NCBI GenBank assembly: GCA_023512835.1
Contig: CM042087.1
Location: forward strand, 4,870,021 to 4,934,020
Reading direction: 5' to 3'
Source: Taxillus chinensis
Taxonomy: Eukaryota; Streptophyta; Magnoliopsida; Santalales; Loranthaceae
DNA: 64,000 nucleotides
Both the position numbers and the translations under genes were made by a program. Positions 10,951 through 22,418 of the stretch are shown one piece after another; position 1 is the stretch's first letter, and every line of letters starts with the position of its first letter. Below the pieces are notes generated by a model. That model did not search any database and was not told the origin of the DNA. It saw only the letters and a list, made by a program, of their open reading frames with translations.

Positions 10951-11932
10951 GTTCGAGCAAAACATAAGGAAGTTTGCCTCCATAAAGACAATCCTCTGGG
11001 AGAAACAATTCTTGAATGCTACAACTGTGGTTGTCGAAATGTATTCCTTCTTGGATTTATTTCTTCCAAGATAGAGTGTTGTTGTTCTCCTTTGTATGGA
11101 ACCTTGCTTGAGTGTCAATGCATTGAAGGACATGAACTGGGACCTGAGTCAATGGTGTCCGCGTATTGACGATAGATGTTTTCTGCAATGGTTGTTTAAG
11201 GTTAGCATATGCAGGTATATTATGTTTTTATAAAGTGATATGTTTTTTTCCTTGAATTTGTTAATTAGTTTCTCTTTGCAGGTCCCATCTGAACACGAGC
11301 AGCTGCGGCCTGCCAGATCAGTGCACAACAAACAAATAAAGTAGAAGAACTTTGGAAGTCAAATCCTGATGCATCATTAGAAAATCTTGAGAAGCCTAGT
11401 GTGGATGATGAACCGCAGAAGTGGTCTTGAAGTATGAAGATGCATACCAAGTGTTGGGTTATATGGAGCGATGTTTGAATATTACCATAATAGTTAGTTG
11501 TCGCAGCTCTAGTTTTTGGTTGAATATAACTAGTGATGAAGTTGCACTTTTAATCATGTCTGATATATAACTCATTGATGTTCCTGTTGCAGTATCAAAA
11601 TGTATTTGCACCACTCATCAAGCTTGAAGCTGACTATGATAAAGTAAGCATCATAGCTTCCTTATTTGTTCTGCTTGTAAATGTATTTTCAGCTTTGTTT
11701 TATTTGGAACCTTTTGTTGTCCAGTTTTTTTTTGGGTTTTACTTGTCCTTCTTTTAATTTATTCATTGATGTATTGATATATCCATTTTTAGGCAAAAGA
11801 TCATCAAGACAATCATTTCTGTGTTTTTTTATTTTATTTTGTTCACACCATTACTTTATTACGTTAGATGATGAAAGAATCTCAAAGCAAAGACCATGTC
11901 ATAATACGGTGGGATATTGGTCTCAACAAGAA
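10951..11932 (+). pseudogene. Captured UPF1 (NMD RNA helicase) fragment, four exons with introns
   Basis: Exons at 10951-11200, 11282-11450, 11593-11643 and 11868-about 11932 have AG acceptors and GT donors in place. They encode [77 protein letters not shown] and MMKESQSKD..RWDIGLNKK in order. This is the second half of the Cys/His-rich UPF2-binding domain and the start of the helicase region of UPF1. A 2-base deletion near 11076 shifts frame in the first exon. The second exon has an in-frame stop. No helicase motifs are present, so the copy cannot be functional. Confidence 0.92.
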
Positions 11933-12420
11933 AGGCATGCAACCACCTATAGGTAAGTTTTAAGTAATGCCAATTCATGCCACTAAGCACTTTTCCTTAC
12001 ACTTTTTTACTGGTTTGGAAGAAGATCAGCATACTATTTTCTTTATTATGTCTGATATTATTATAAAAAGCCAATGATTTAAAATATTTAATCAAAATGT
12101 TTGACAGGTTTGAGAACACTTTGAATTATGGTCTTGAAAGAGTTTGTGCATGGATTTAGCATCCTTGATATGTGGTATTTCATTGCCAATCCTATTGCAT
12201 TGCTTCTTTAAAGTTTATAAATGACTTCTACTTATTACTTCAATTATTTGCTCTCTGCAATTAGGAATGTTATTAGTTATGATGAAGGAACTATCATGGT
12301 TAAAATTGGTAGAGAAGAACCTATAGCTAGCATGGATGGTAGTGGGAAGATCATTTGGGCTAAGCATAATGAAATTCAGACTGTGAACATCAAAAGTGTG
12401 GGAGCTGATTTTGGGGTCGG
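11933..12420 (+). pseudogene. Captured COPB2 fragment, downstream part
   Basis: After the UPF1 word LNKK the DNA continues with GCATGCAACCACCTATAG, which in another frame is the COPB2 exon end HATTYR, followed by a GT donor. The next exon (12108) reads RFENTLNYGLERV. The third (12265-about 12420) reads NVISYDEGTIMVKIGREEP and IIWAKHNEIQTVNIKSVGAD, strongly matching COPB2. Introns are retained. The sequence degenerates after GAD. A weak continuation near 12755 (LAWNED) may be one more exon. Confidence 0.88.
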
Positions 12421-13054
12421 GATTTAAATGCTCTGATGGTGCACTAGGGCCTAATTGAAAAAAGTGAACCTTCAAACCTGTAAGTATATATAAATGAAAA
12501 ATAATTTTAAAATAGTTAGTCTTGATAATTGATAGACAACTTATGTCAAAAAGTTGATAACAAAGACTTTAGTAGTAAGCTCTAAGTATGATTGTTACTA
12601 GTACATGATGTTTCCACGTAGACTGTTAATTACCATTCATCATCACTTATCTTAACTGTCAGTGACTTTAGACTGTTAATTAGCTTCTAAATGTTGATAC
12701 TTTCATACCTAATAATACTGGCAGATTAATTATTGATTTTTTCTTGCAGAATGAAGGGCTTGCAATTTATTCTAGCATGGAATGAAGATGACATTACTAG
12801 GGATTTTGATTAATCCCATTTAGTATTTATATTATGATTTGTAAAAGATAGATGTTATAAAATATTTTGGACATGTTGGTTATTTTGAATTGTAATACTT
12901 TAGAATACTGTAACAGATGTTAATAAAATTTAGATAGTTTGGTTTTTTTGAATATTGGTTGTTTTTATAATATATAAGTATTTGTGAAATTGTAATCAAT
13001 AATTGTAAGCATTTGAGAAGGCTTGCTATATTTCTGTGTTATCAATTGTAAGCC

Positions 13055-13338
13055 TTTTGGTGTGTTAGGTCTGCTTGGCTTATAATATGTCGGTCACTTT
13101 CTGTAATACAAAAAAAATCATATTGTACAATTTTTGACAACACATAATTGTAACACAATAAAAAGTGTTATGTAAAAAGTGCTATGGTAAGCTTAAAAAA
13201 AGCTTATGAAAATGTTTCATAAGACAATAACATGTGTTGCTGTATAATCTATTGTAACATAAAATCATAACACATCAAAAAGTGTTACCGAAAGGTGGGG
13301 GACTTTCCATAAGCCAAGCAGACCTAACACCCCAAAAA
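13055..13338. repeat. Subterminal inverted repeat of the CACTA 3' end
   Basis: GTTAGGTCTGCTTGGCTTAT at 13066-13085 recurs as its reverse complement ATAAGCCAAGCAGACCTAAC at 13310-13329, within near-matching flanks. Between the arms are several GTGTTA/TAACAC words. The arms could fold into a long hairpin or mark a small nested element. Confidence 0.8.
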
Positions 13339-13413
13339 GTATTACGGTATCCTACAGTAACACATTTTATGTCTTACTAAAGGCCTGATTTCTTGTAGTG
13401 CGGGGGTGTGACA

Positions 13414-15048
13414 TAGGGGGCTTCCCAAGAGATACGGTCTGTGCTAAGAGTATCTCCAATCGGACATTAAAATATTATTTATAACATAAAAATAGGAAAA
13501 AAAAACACCTTTAATAAAGCACTATAACGCTACATTATTATTTGCATAATTTACAACATTATGCTAAGTATGATGCAGCACTGTTGCTATGCCAAATATG
13601 ATGCTATCACCTTTACATGCACCTCGTATAGGGAGCCAGCACACGTAACCTCCCCTACAAGCAAGCACGGCAAGGCCCCCTCCACCCTACTCTTCCTTGG
13701 TGCGACGTGACATCTCCCCTATCTTCCTTGACGCAACAGGGATGAGTCCTTCTTCACTACTCTTCCGGCATCATCTTGTCCATGGCTGTCGAGTGCAAGC
13801 ACAACAACAAGGGGCTCTTAGTCGGCGTGGCGGGGTTGATAAAGACACCAATGATGGTTTCATTGTTGCAAGGGGTGATCAAAAACCGATCTAAACCGAT
13901 AAACCGAACCAAATCAAACTATATAAACTGAAAATACGTAGTTTTTAAAATTGAATTGGTTTATTTGGTTTAAAAGTTTAGAAAACCGATATATTATAGT
14001 TGGTTTATGGGTTAACTAATTCAAAGACTGAATCAATCAAGTATAATGTAATATATATTTAAAGACTTTATTTATGTCTCTTATTACCTAAGTTACTTGC
14101 AAACGTAGTTGTCTCCTTCTTGTATCCATATTCTTTCTTGAAATTATATTAAAAAATCAATGCTAATGTATCTATACAAGCATATTGTATCATATTGTAT
14201 AATTTGTTCGACTTTAATGAATATAAAGAAAATAAGATTTAAGGGTAGCTCTTCACAACTCAAGAGCTATCATATAGTATAATTTGTTTTGTATTTATTC
14301 TACATTTCAGGCAAAGAATAGAGTGGTTTTGTATTTAACGAAGGGAAATAAAACATATACATAAAGCGTTCTTCCCACGTTGGTTAAAATTTTAATCACT
14401 TTATGTTACATATTTGCCAACATAGATTTATTTTAATTTTAACTCAGCAGATCACTGCCGCGTGGAGCACCTCCCATACTCTCCCCAGCCGCCCTAATAA
14501 ACTGTCTCCAGCCACATCCGCTTCCCCATCCCCACTTTTATCAGATCCTCAATCTATGGTTATCTGTCATCTGCCACCTTGGTCAAAATCTGTGTGATCC
14601 TCATCCTATATGAGAAATTATATGCACATGTCCAAACTAAAATATATGACGTTCTTTTTTATTTCAAATTTTGTGAACCTTGGCAGCTTTGTGAATGTGA
14701 TGACTGACGTCTCTCATCCCGACTGTATGTACGTAGAATAGGATTTCAATGGGCGGGGTTCAATATTGCCCCTTGAGTACAAGCTTACATAACAATACTG
14801 TTAGCGTGCACTGAGTACCACAACTTTTCAGTAGTGGGGAAAATAAATAATGTAAAAAAACATTTGGGTGTTTTTCTTCCCTTTCTTTTAGATGAGCTAA
14901 TACATAAAGGGGTGTCTACCTTTAACGGCTGAAACTACCAAAATTGAAATTCTTGTAGTCACCCGCGAAACCGGAAATCACAAAGTGGGTGGACCCCATA
15001 GTGTTAATTAAACTAATCACGCCACTTAGTCCGGCTTTCCCGTCTTGC
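13414..15048. other. Upstream region of the pectate lyase gene
   Basis: This is AT-rich DNA without a convincing gene. A small GC-rich ORF (13697-13894, 65 codons) has no recognisable motif. At 13878-14000 a run of AAACCGA/CCGATA words (for example GATAAACCGAACCAAATC) resembles ends of small plant hAT-type elements, but I could not define both ends. The last few hundred bases are probably the promoter. Confidence 0.4.
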
Positions 15049-15077
15049 TTTATATTTATATATATGTATATATATAA
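15049..15077 (+). promoter_or_regulatory. TATA region of the pectate lyase gene
   Basis: A TATATTTATATATATG stretch continues to 15077. It lies about 85-110 bases before the ATG, a plausible position for the core promoter with a short 5' UTR of pyrimidine-rich sequence. Confidence 0.6.
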
Positions 15078-15162
15078 CACCCCTCTGTTCCCAATTCCAC
15101 ACCACATTGCCTTGTCTTTCTCTCCCAAAACCAACCCCAAATAGAGAGGAATCAGAACCAAT

Positions 15163-17070
15163 ATGGCTTCTCTCTCTTTCTTCCTCTCCCTCAATATCAT
15201 TGCCCTCATCCTGGCTCTCACTCCGACTCTCATCTCCTCATCGGCTTCGCCGGTGCATGAAAACCCCGATTTAGTCGCCCAAAAATTTAACAGGTAACCG
15301 GATGTTACACTATACCAAAGTCCAAAACTATTGTTACTATTATAAGCATGTACAATGTGGTGGTAGTGTGTGTGTGGGGGCGTGGGTGTGTCTTTTTATT
15401 TGTTTGTTCTCGGGCTTTTACTTATGTCTTTAATTTTTTGTTAATTTGGATTTCGGGCAGTCGTCTCAACGCATCGAGGAGGAATTTGGGCTACTTGTCT
15501 TGTGGGACCGGAAACACGATGGACGATTGCTGGCGTTGCGACCCCAATTGGGCGTCGAACCGGCAGCGGCTGGCGGAGTGCGCGGAGGGGTTCGGCCGGA
15601 ACGCGATCGGCGGCCGCGACGGAAAAATTTACGTGGTGAGCGACAGCAACGACTACGACCCGGTGAATCCCCGGCCGGGCACACTCCGGCACGCCGTCAT
15701 CCAGGCGGAGCCGCTGTGGATCATCTTCGAGCGCGACATGGTGATCCAGCTGAAGGAGGAGCTGCTGATGAACTCGTTCAAGACCATCGACGGCCGCGGC
15801 GCGAGCGTGCACATCTCCGGAGGCGCGTGCATCACCATCCAGTACGTCCACAACATCATCATCCACGGCATCAACATCCACGACTGCAAGTCCACCGGGA
15901 ACGCCATGGTGCGGAGCTCCCCGACGCACTTCGGGTGGCGCACCTTGGCCGACGGAGACGGGGTGTCCATGTTCGGGGCGACCCACGTGTGGGTAGACCA
16001 CTGCTCCCTCTCCAACTGCGCCGACGGCCTCATCGACGCCGTCGAAGGCTCCACTGCCATCACCATCTCCAACAATTTCATGACACACCACGACAAGGTC
16101 ATGCTGCTGGGTCACAGCGATGCCTACACCGCCGACAAGAACATGCAGGTCACTATTGCCTTCAATCACTTCGGTGAAGGCCTTGTTCAGAGAATGCCAA
16201 GGTATTATTTTCATCCATCTTACATTGTGTTGTCAATAGCAGCTTTTTTCCAATATAATTAAAAATTTCCACACAATCACTTTCTTTTTATAAATAAATA
16301 AATAAATGATTTATGTTCACCTAACTACCCCATGTGCCAAAATAACTAATAAATATATAGAATTACTTAACGGTGTCGTTTTAATTTCCCATGAGTTTGA
16401 ACATTTCGTCACCCTCGTGTTGGCCCATTCAACAAAAACTAAAAGTGGCACCGTTCGGTGGTCTTGAGTGCACTCGAGTTTGTTGGTGGTCATGGTTTTC
16501 AAAATTTTGGAGCTTTTAGTTTGGAGGGGCATTGTTGTAAATTGGAAATGCTGATTTATTTTTTAGTTTTAATGAAACAAAATCATTTTGTTCATGTGTA
16601 AAAAAAATGCAGATGCAGGCATGGGTATTTCCACGTGGTGAACAATGACTACATCCATTGGGAAATGTATGCCATTGGAGGCAGTGCTTCGCCGACCATC
16701 AACAGTCAAAATAACAGATTCTTAGCTCCCGACGACAGGTTCAAGAAAGAGGTACAAAATAAAAATTATTAATTACATGTTATTATATGTATATATGTAT
16801 AGAAAACTTCTTAATGTTTGTAATTACAGTAATTAATGAATATTTCAGGTGACGAAACATGAGGATGCTCCGGAGTCTGCTTGGAAGAGTTGGAATTGGA
16901 GGTCGGAGGGTGACCTGCTACTGAATGGTGCATATTTCACCATGTCCGGCACTGCAACGTCATCGAGCTACACCAGGGCATCAAGCCTCAGCGCCAGACC
17001 CGCTACCTTCGTTGCTCAGATGACTGCTAGCGCCGGTGCCTTCTTTTGCAGGAAGGGCACGCGTTGCTGA
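15163..17070 (+). CDS. Pectate lyase, family PL1, secreted
   Basis: The four exons are 15163-15293, 15461-16201, 16613-16751 and 16849-17070. All introns are GT-AG and the joined frame is open for 410 codons ending TGA. The enzyme cleaves de-esterified pectin in the cell wall by calcium-dependent beta-elimination. Residues 1-28 form a hydrophobic signal peptide ([19 protein letters not shown]). The family hallmarks are [40 protein letters not shown] (from about 220) and [12 protein letters not shown]. The catalytic RMPRCRHG has R288 and R293 in the RxPxxR motif. There is an N-glycosylation sequon at 47-49. The start is chosen because it supplies the signal peptide and the frame. Exon 2 is markedly GC-rich compared with the flanks. 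The gene looks intact and is the only host gene supported here. Confidence 0.96.
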
Positions 17071-18847
17071 TTGCTTAGGGGCTCCTGAGTACTGATCATA
17101 TATATATAATTATTAATATTATAAATACTAATTGTAGAAAGGTTGGGAAAACAAATTATTAAAGAGCTGCAGTGAAGTGCCCTTTTTTTTTTTTTTTTTT
17201 TTTTAAATTTCTTGTCGATCCCCATTGTCGTGTTACAACCTCGGCCTGTTGCTCTTTCCTTGGACTATTTGAAGGGGTTCTTTTTAAGGAACCCCTTGAG
17301 AAACCAGTTGAGACAACTGGCCTAGATGTGTTGGTATACTCATTTTACATATTTATTCTAGTCATGAAGTTATTATTGCACAAAGGTGTCTATGTTGTGT
17401 TTTTTATATTTATTTGGCTGTGTCGTGGGAAAAAGGTTGCTGCCCAACGTTTATAAATGAAGTACATGAACTTGACGTCCCACGCATGTGTGATAATCTA
17501 TAAATATTTTTTTTAAAAATCTCCATTAAAATGTTGAAACTAGAACAAAGCAGGGAAACTTGGGGGGTAGATTGTTCATCAGACCGACAAAACAAATTTT
17601 TAGAAAAATCAAAATGATGACAGGAGAAAAAAAATTAGAAGGGGGCGATGATCGGAGAAACGTGCGTTGCTACTACTCAAGTGAAAGGGTCAATTTAGGG
17701 TTGTGCGCGAAAGTGAAAGTTAAAGCCTAACAAGAGAATCTTATGCCTGACAAGCTTATTCCTTTTTAAATAATTTACACATAATTTTTTAACATTTATC
17801 TTTGCATACTTTTTACTATTTTGGATAAAATATGGAAGGGACAATTTATTTATATTCTATGCGTGCTAAATTCGTTTTATTTATTTAAGCCGAAGCCTTC
17901 AAATTTTTTTAAATCTAATTATTTTCATAAAAGTTGCCCATACAGTTTTTATTTCCTAAATCAATAGATTCAATACAAAAGGAAAATAAAGAAAAAACCT
18001 AAGTTTGACTAATTTTTTATTTTCTTGACAAGCAATATTTTTCGCTTAGACTGCATTTTTCATTTTCAAGCTAAACTCTTTGTTTGCCATGTAAATATAC
18101 AAATTCAATTCATTTCGTGTATTAAATAAGAGTAGGCCCGTCTCAAGTTAATTTTCACGGTTACTTGCACATTGATTATGGGCATAGAAAATAAGCAAAG
18201 AATTAATTATAGATTTTCAAAATAAAAGGAACAAAGAAGCGGGGAAAAAAGAACACACTTAGAGAATATTTGCAGCCTCATACTTCTTTTCTATTGGTCG
18301 AGCATCTTTTGGCAAGGTCAGGCACTATATCAGCCACATTTTCACTAGGTCAGGCAGCCCGCACTATTTCTATCATTTCGGGCATGTCGTGGTCATGAAC
18401 CTTTGGTGAATATTAAACTCCACATGGTTACTAATTGTATCGAGCTCCGAACTGTGGACTCCATTCTCTCTTTAACATGTTCTTATTCTTCCCTTTTTTC
18501 ACCTTGTCTTTCCTACGTTGCATTGACGACAATGCGCAATTTAAGTCTACGAGAGAGGTTTAATACTTGAACTGGGTGTTTGCATGATTGTATGTGTTTA
18601 ATTGTTTGTGATATTATGTGAATATTTATATATATTATTTTTTTTTTCATTTACCGTGCTATGAGGTGAGTCGTATGGTTTGGTTTAAGTGATAGTACTT
18701 TGAGTTTTTGTATTATTTTTCTTACTACTTAGGAGGATATCTTTATATGTTTGAATTATACTTGAGCTCTTGCTAACTTTGTCAATTAAAGAGTAAATAC
18801 CTAATTTTCCTTGAAGTTTAGTGTTATGAGAGAAATAGTCCGCACAC
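17071..18847. other. AT-rich region downstream of the pectate lyase gene
   Basis: It probably holds the 3' UTR in its first 100 bases. A T run lies at about 17181-17204. Two adjacent small hairpins lie at 17270-17315. The rest shows no gene or clear repeat. Confidence 0.5.
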
Positions 18848-19338
18848 ATGTCACGCCCCAAAATTCTAGGAGAATCAGAACTAGGAATGCGACTTCGCCA
18901 TGCTTACACCCGAAGGTCGAGGGGTTAATGGCCAACCCAAATCTTTACAACACTACAACAAGGATAGTATTGTACTTGCCAATGAAAACCAATACAACAA
19001 TAAATTTTTTAATTAAATATAGTAATGCATGTGTCTTTCCATAGATATTCAACACCATAGAATCAACCCAAATAATGTAGTACCAATAAAATTCTTACAA
19101 CTGCCACGGACCCAAGTCTAGGAAATAAAATAATAAAATAATACATAATAAGCAAGTCTAACTATGGGGTAAACTCTATACTCAAATGTCATGACCTACT
19201 CCGCTATAGTACCACCAGGTACTTTTGATAGAAATATGTAGGAAATAGTAATAAAGCAGGGTGAGTATAAATGCATAGTAGGTGATCTCCATCTCTACCA
19301 TCCTATAACATGAAATCCTAAGTCTACATGAGCGGTGT
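18848..19338 (-). mobile_element. Truncated gypsy LTR, 3' part, minus strand
   Basis: On the minus strand it ends TTTTGGGGCGTGACA at 18848 and carries a GATCACCTACT...CTCACCCTGC...CCTACA block like the fragment at 4153-4829. It is cut at 19338 where the outer chromovirus LTR begins. Confidence 0.7.
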
Positions 19339-20136
19339 TGTAATGACTCGTGTTTTGGGATGTGGAGTTAGTCACAGTTTTGCCTTTTATGGTGGCAATT
19401 GTTGGGTTTTAGAGAGTTTTATTTCACGCGCATTGGCTTGAACACTTTGTATGATGATGGGCAAGCTTGAGGTAAGAGATGAGCCCAAGAGGGAACCTTT
19501 AGGGGGGTGCACATGACAATGGCTTGTTACTAGCAATGGTGTTTTTGCATGGGAGTCTTCCAGAAGTTATTCTAAGTCTTGTGGCAAAATCTTAGGGCAT
19601 TTGGAGTTTGCACGTAACAATGGCCTTTGTCACGTGCAGCCACGTTTTTGCATCATCTTCTTCGTTTTGTTATGCTGATCATCTTTTCCTTAAGGACCAT
19701 GTTCGAATTGTGAGTATTTTGTCCTGTGTAGATATGAGAAGGTTGTGGCATGTTCCCTTTATCAAAACTACATCGTTTTGATGATAGGATTTCATTTATA
19801 AAAACTATGTCGTTTTGATGCTGGGATTTCATTTATCAAAACCGCGTCATTTTGACGTTGGGTTTCACTTATCAAAACTATATCGTTTTGATAAATGAGG
19901 TGTCTATATAAGGAGGTGGAAGTCTCTTTGTTTTAGGTTTAAGGTTTCTTTCTGCCAGCTGTCGCAGAGAGAGAGAGAGAGAGAGAGAGAGTGAGAGTTT
20001 CTGATCGTTGCTGCTGTGGTGATTCGCGTGGGTGGACGGCATCTAGCTTGGGAGCAAGAGCAAGGAGGAATCTTTTGAGGTAGGGGTTCTGTCTCTTCTA
20101 GTTATACCCATTTCGGGGTTAGGCCCTGTGGTGAAT
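19339..20136 (+). mobile_element. Outer chromovirus 5' LTR, first part
   Basis: It starts TGTAATGACTCG. U3 contains four copies of the ATCAAAAC..CGTTTTGAT palindrome (19761-19892), then TCTATATAAGGAGG (TATA), a GA run and the GTAGGGGTTCTG site. It breaks at GTGAAT where the inner element inserted. The LTR resumes at 31351 and, after a solo LTR, at 33382, ending at 34157. Confidence 0.88.
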
Positions 20137-21987
20137 TGTAATGACTCGTATTTTCGGATGTGAGGAGTTAGTCAGTTTTACCTTTTTAGCTGGAAATTGT
20201 TGGGTTTTAGGAATTTTTATTTCCACACACTTTGGCTAAATCATTTTGTATGTTGATAAGCAAGTAAGAGGCAAAGTTTGAGCCCAATAGGGAGTGCACG
20301 TGAGAATGCACGTGAGAATGCTTTTCACGTTCAGGGAGATTTTTGCATGGGAGCCTTCCTGATGTTGTTCCAAGTCTTGTGGTGAAATTATAGAGCATTT
20401 GGAGGTGCTCGTGAGAATGCTTTCTCACGTGCAGCCTCCATTACCCTTGTTTTGTTGTTCCGATCCTCTTTTGCTAAAGGATCATGGTGAAATTATGAGT
20501 GCTTTGTCCTTTGTGGTTGCAAAAAGGTTATAGTCTATCATCAAAACTACGTCGTTTTGATGCTGGGATTCATTTAATCGAAACTATGTCGTTTTGAGGT
20601 TTTAGTTGTCTATATAAAGAGGTGAAGACTCCCTGTTTTAGGTTTGAGGGTTCTCTTCAGCCACTGCAGTCGTCCTAGAGAGAGAGAGAGCTAGAGAGGG
20701 GGAAGGAAGGAGAGCTGCTGGTTGCTGTCGGAGCGTCGTGCGTGGGGAAGACGGCATCTAGCGCGGGAGCAAGGAGGATCTTCTTTAAGGTAGGGGTTCT
20801 GTCTTTCCCGGTCTGTTCTGGGGTTAGCCCTGCGTAGATGTTTTACAGAGTTTCTATGACTATTGTTATAATATTTATATGTAAATCCATATAGGTGTGA
20901 TCTCCTATATGGATGTTGGCCTTCAATGGCGCCCTGGGTGTGTTTCTGACGTTGGGTTGTTAGTGCATGTTACATGTTCGATAAAATGCCTGTGTGATTA
21001 TGTTTGTGTAAATATGCCCAGTACGTGTTTGCTTTTATGCTTGAGAGGCTGGATTTGTGGGTTTGTAAACACGTGCATGCTAAGTGTTTGTTTTTATGCC
21101 TGAGAAGCTGGGTTTGTGCCGTTGTGAATGTGTACATGCTAAGTGTTTGGTTTTATGCCTGAGTGACCAAGGTGTATGCTGTGAGCTTGTCTGGTTGGTA
21201 CTTGGCTTAAAGAGGCGGTTAAATCACTTGGCCTGAAGAGGCGGTTAAATTACTTGGCCTGAAGAGGCGGTTAAATAACTTGGCCTGAAGAGGCGGTTAA
21301 ATCACTTGTTTGGGAGGTGGTTAAAGTGTTAGCCTGTGTGGCTGGGACTGAGGTTGTGCCGTTTATGTGCTGTGAATTCCTTGTTATGTCTATGTCACGT
21401 CAATGCACTGGTGCACGCTCACATATAGATGATAGGTGCATGGGATAGGTTGGGGGAGACTTGATCCCTACTGAGCTGTGGTTGCTCATCCCTCCTACTA
21501 TGATGTGTTTTCTTTCAGGAACCTACAGGCGTTAGTTGGAATGCCGAGGTGGAAGACTGTACTTGCTTTATCGTTTCTTTTCGATTATGTTATTTTATGG
21601 AAATTGATGTAATCCTAGTGGGGAGATATTGTAAAAGGATTTGGAATGTAATAAAGACATGTATGGTTGTGAACATTTATTATGGGTTGAAGATTAATAA
21701 AGATATTTATTTTACATCTTTGTGATTATCAGTGGTGAATGTATACGTTGACTTGTATGAATATTTGTTTTATGTTATTTGCGTTATGTAATTTTATTGA
21801 GGCATTGTAACCCAGTGGGGAGATATTGAAATGAAGTTTGAAACACAATAAAGGCATGTGGTTTCAATTAAATAATTGTGTGATTTTGTTTTCTAAAGTG
21901 TATGTTGTGTTCCACCCCTTTATCCAAACCCGGGTAAAGGGAGGGTCACGTTCCGGTCTCCTCGGGTTGGAAAACCGGGGCATGACA
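20137..21987 (+). mobile_element. 5' LTR of the inner chromovirus (1,851 bp)
   Basis: The ends are TGTAATGACTCG and GGGGCATGACA. It holds the ACGT palindrome (20540-20561), TATA (TCTATATAAAGAGG, about 20611), a GA run, the GTAGGGGTTCTG donor-like site (20790), four 26-bp tandem units ACTTGGCCTGAAGAGGCGGT... (about 21196-21305) and the TACTGAGCT...TTTCAG module (21467-21519). Its last 220 bp differ from the 3' LTR. Confidence 0.93.
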
Positions 21988-21990
21988 ATA

Positions 21991-22002
21991 TGGTATCAGA
22001 GC
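21991..22002 (+). promoter_or_regulatory. Primer binding site, initiator tRNA-Met
   Basis: TGGTATCAGAGC lies three bases after the 5' LTR. It is complementary to the 3' end of plant initiator methionine tRNA, the usual primer for this element type. Confidence 0.93.
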
Positions 22003-22418
22003 ATGGTCTAGATAGCCTAGGGTAGTGGGCGGATTTGGTTATCTTGAGTCCTTTGGGGGAACCAGGAGGGACATGCCTGATCAACACGGTCCTCTTGGAG
22101 CCTCTAAGGTGTACTTGCGGTAGTCCAGACCTGAGGTAGGATTTGCATGCATTGACATTAGGGCACTAGTTGCAATTGTTGTTGTGTGTGAAGGTGTGGA
22201 TAACTGTGCAACTCTGATTTTTTTTCTTGAAGTACCTTGAGCATGACTACAAGGAAAGGTCCTTGTCTATTTGAACTGTGTGCAATGTTGATTGATGCAA
22301 TGTGTGAAATGTGTGTGATGCCATGTACCACTTGACTTGATAGTGGGGTAGAGGTAGTGAAACTCGATAGTTGGCAAACGCGTTCTGACGTTTGTGCTTC
22401 TTACTTCTTGTAGTAAGA

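Larger units (their letters stand above)
8441..13400. mobile_element. Non-autonomous CACTA (En/Spm) transposon with captured gene pieces
   Basis: Both ends carry the identical 20-bp inverted terminus CACTACAAGAAATCAGGCCT. The flanking 3-bp duplication is CGG (8438-8440 and 13401-13403). CACTA ends and 3-bp duplications are diagnostic of this superfamily. The subterminal zones are rich in GTGTTA/TAACAC words, the expected transposase-binding type of repeat. No transposase (TnpD-like) reading frame is visible in the 4.96 kb, so movement would need a helper. The interior holds an unknown GC-rich segment (about 8600-9060), long AT-rich DNA, and fragments of COPB2 and UPF1. It inserted into a solo LTR. 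Confidence 0.93.

Noticed and set aside
13880..14060. Possible hAT-type small element with AACCGAACC-like ends
   Set aside because: Only one plausible end and no 8-bp duplication could be found by eye.
15441..16214. 257-codon antisense ORF and a 243-codon alternate-frame ORF over the pectate lyase exon 2
   Set aside because: They are open only because the exon is GC-rich with few stop triplets. The sense frame alone has family motifs and correct splicing.
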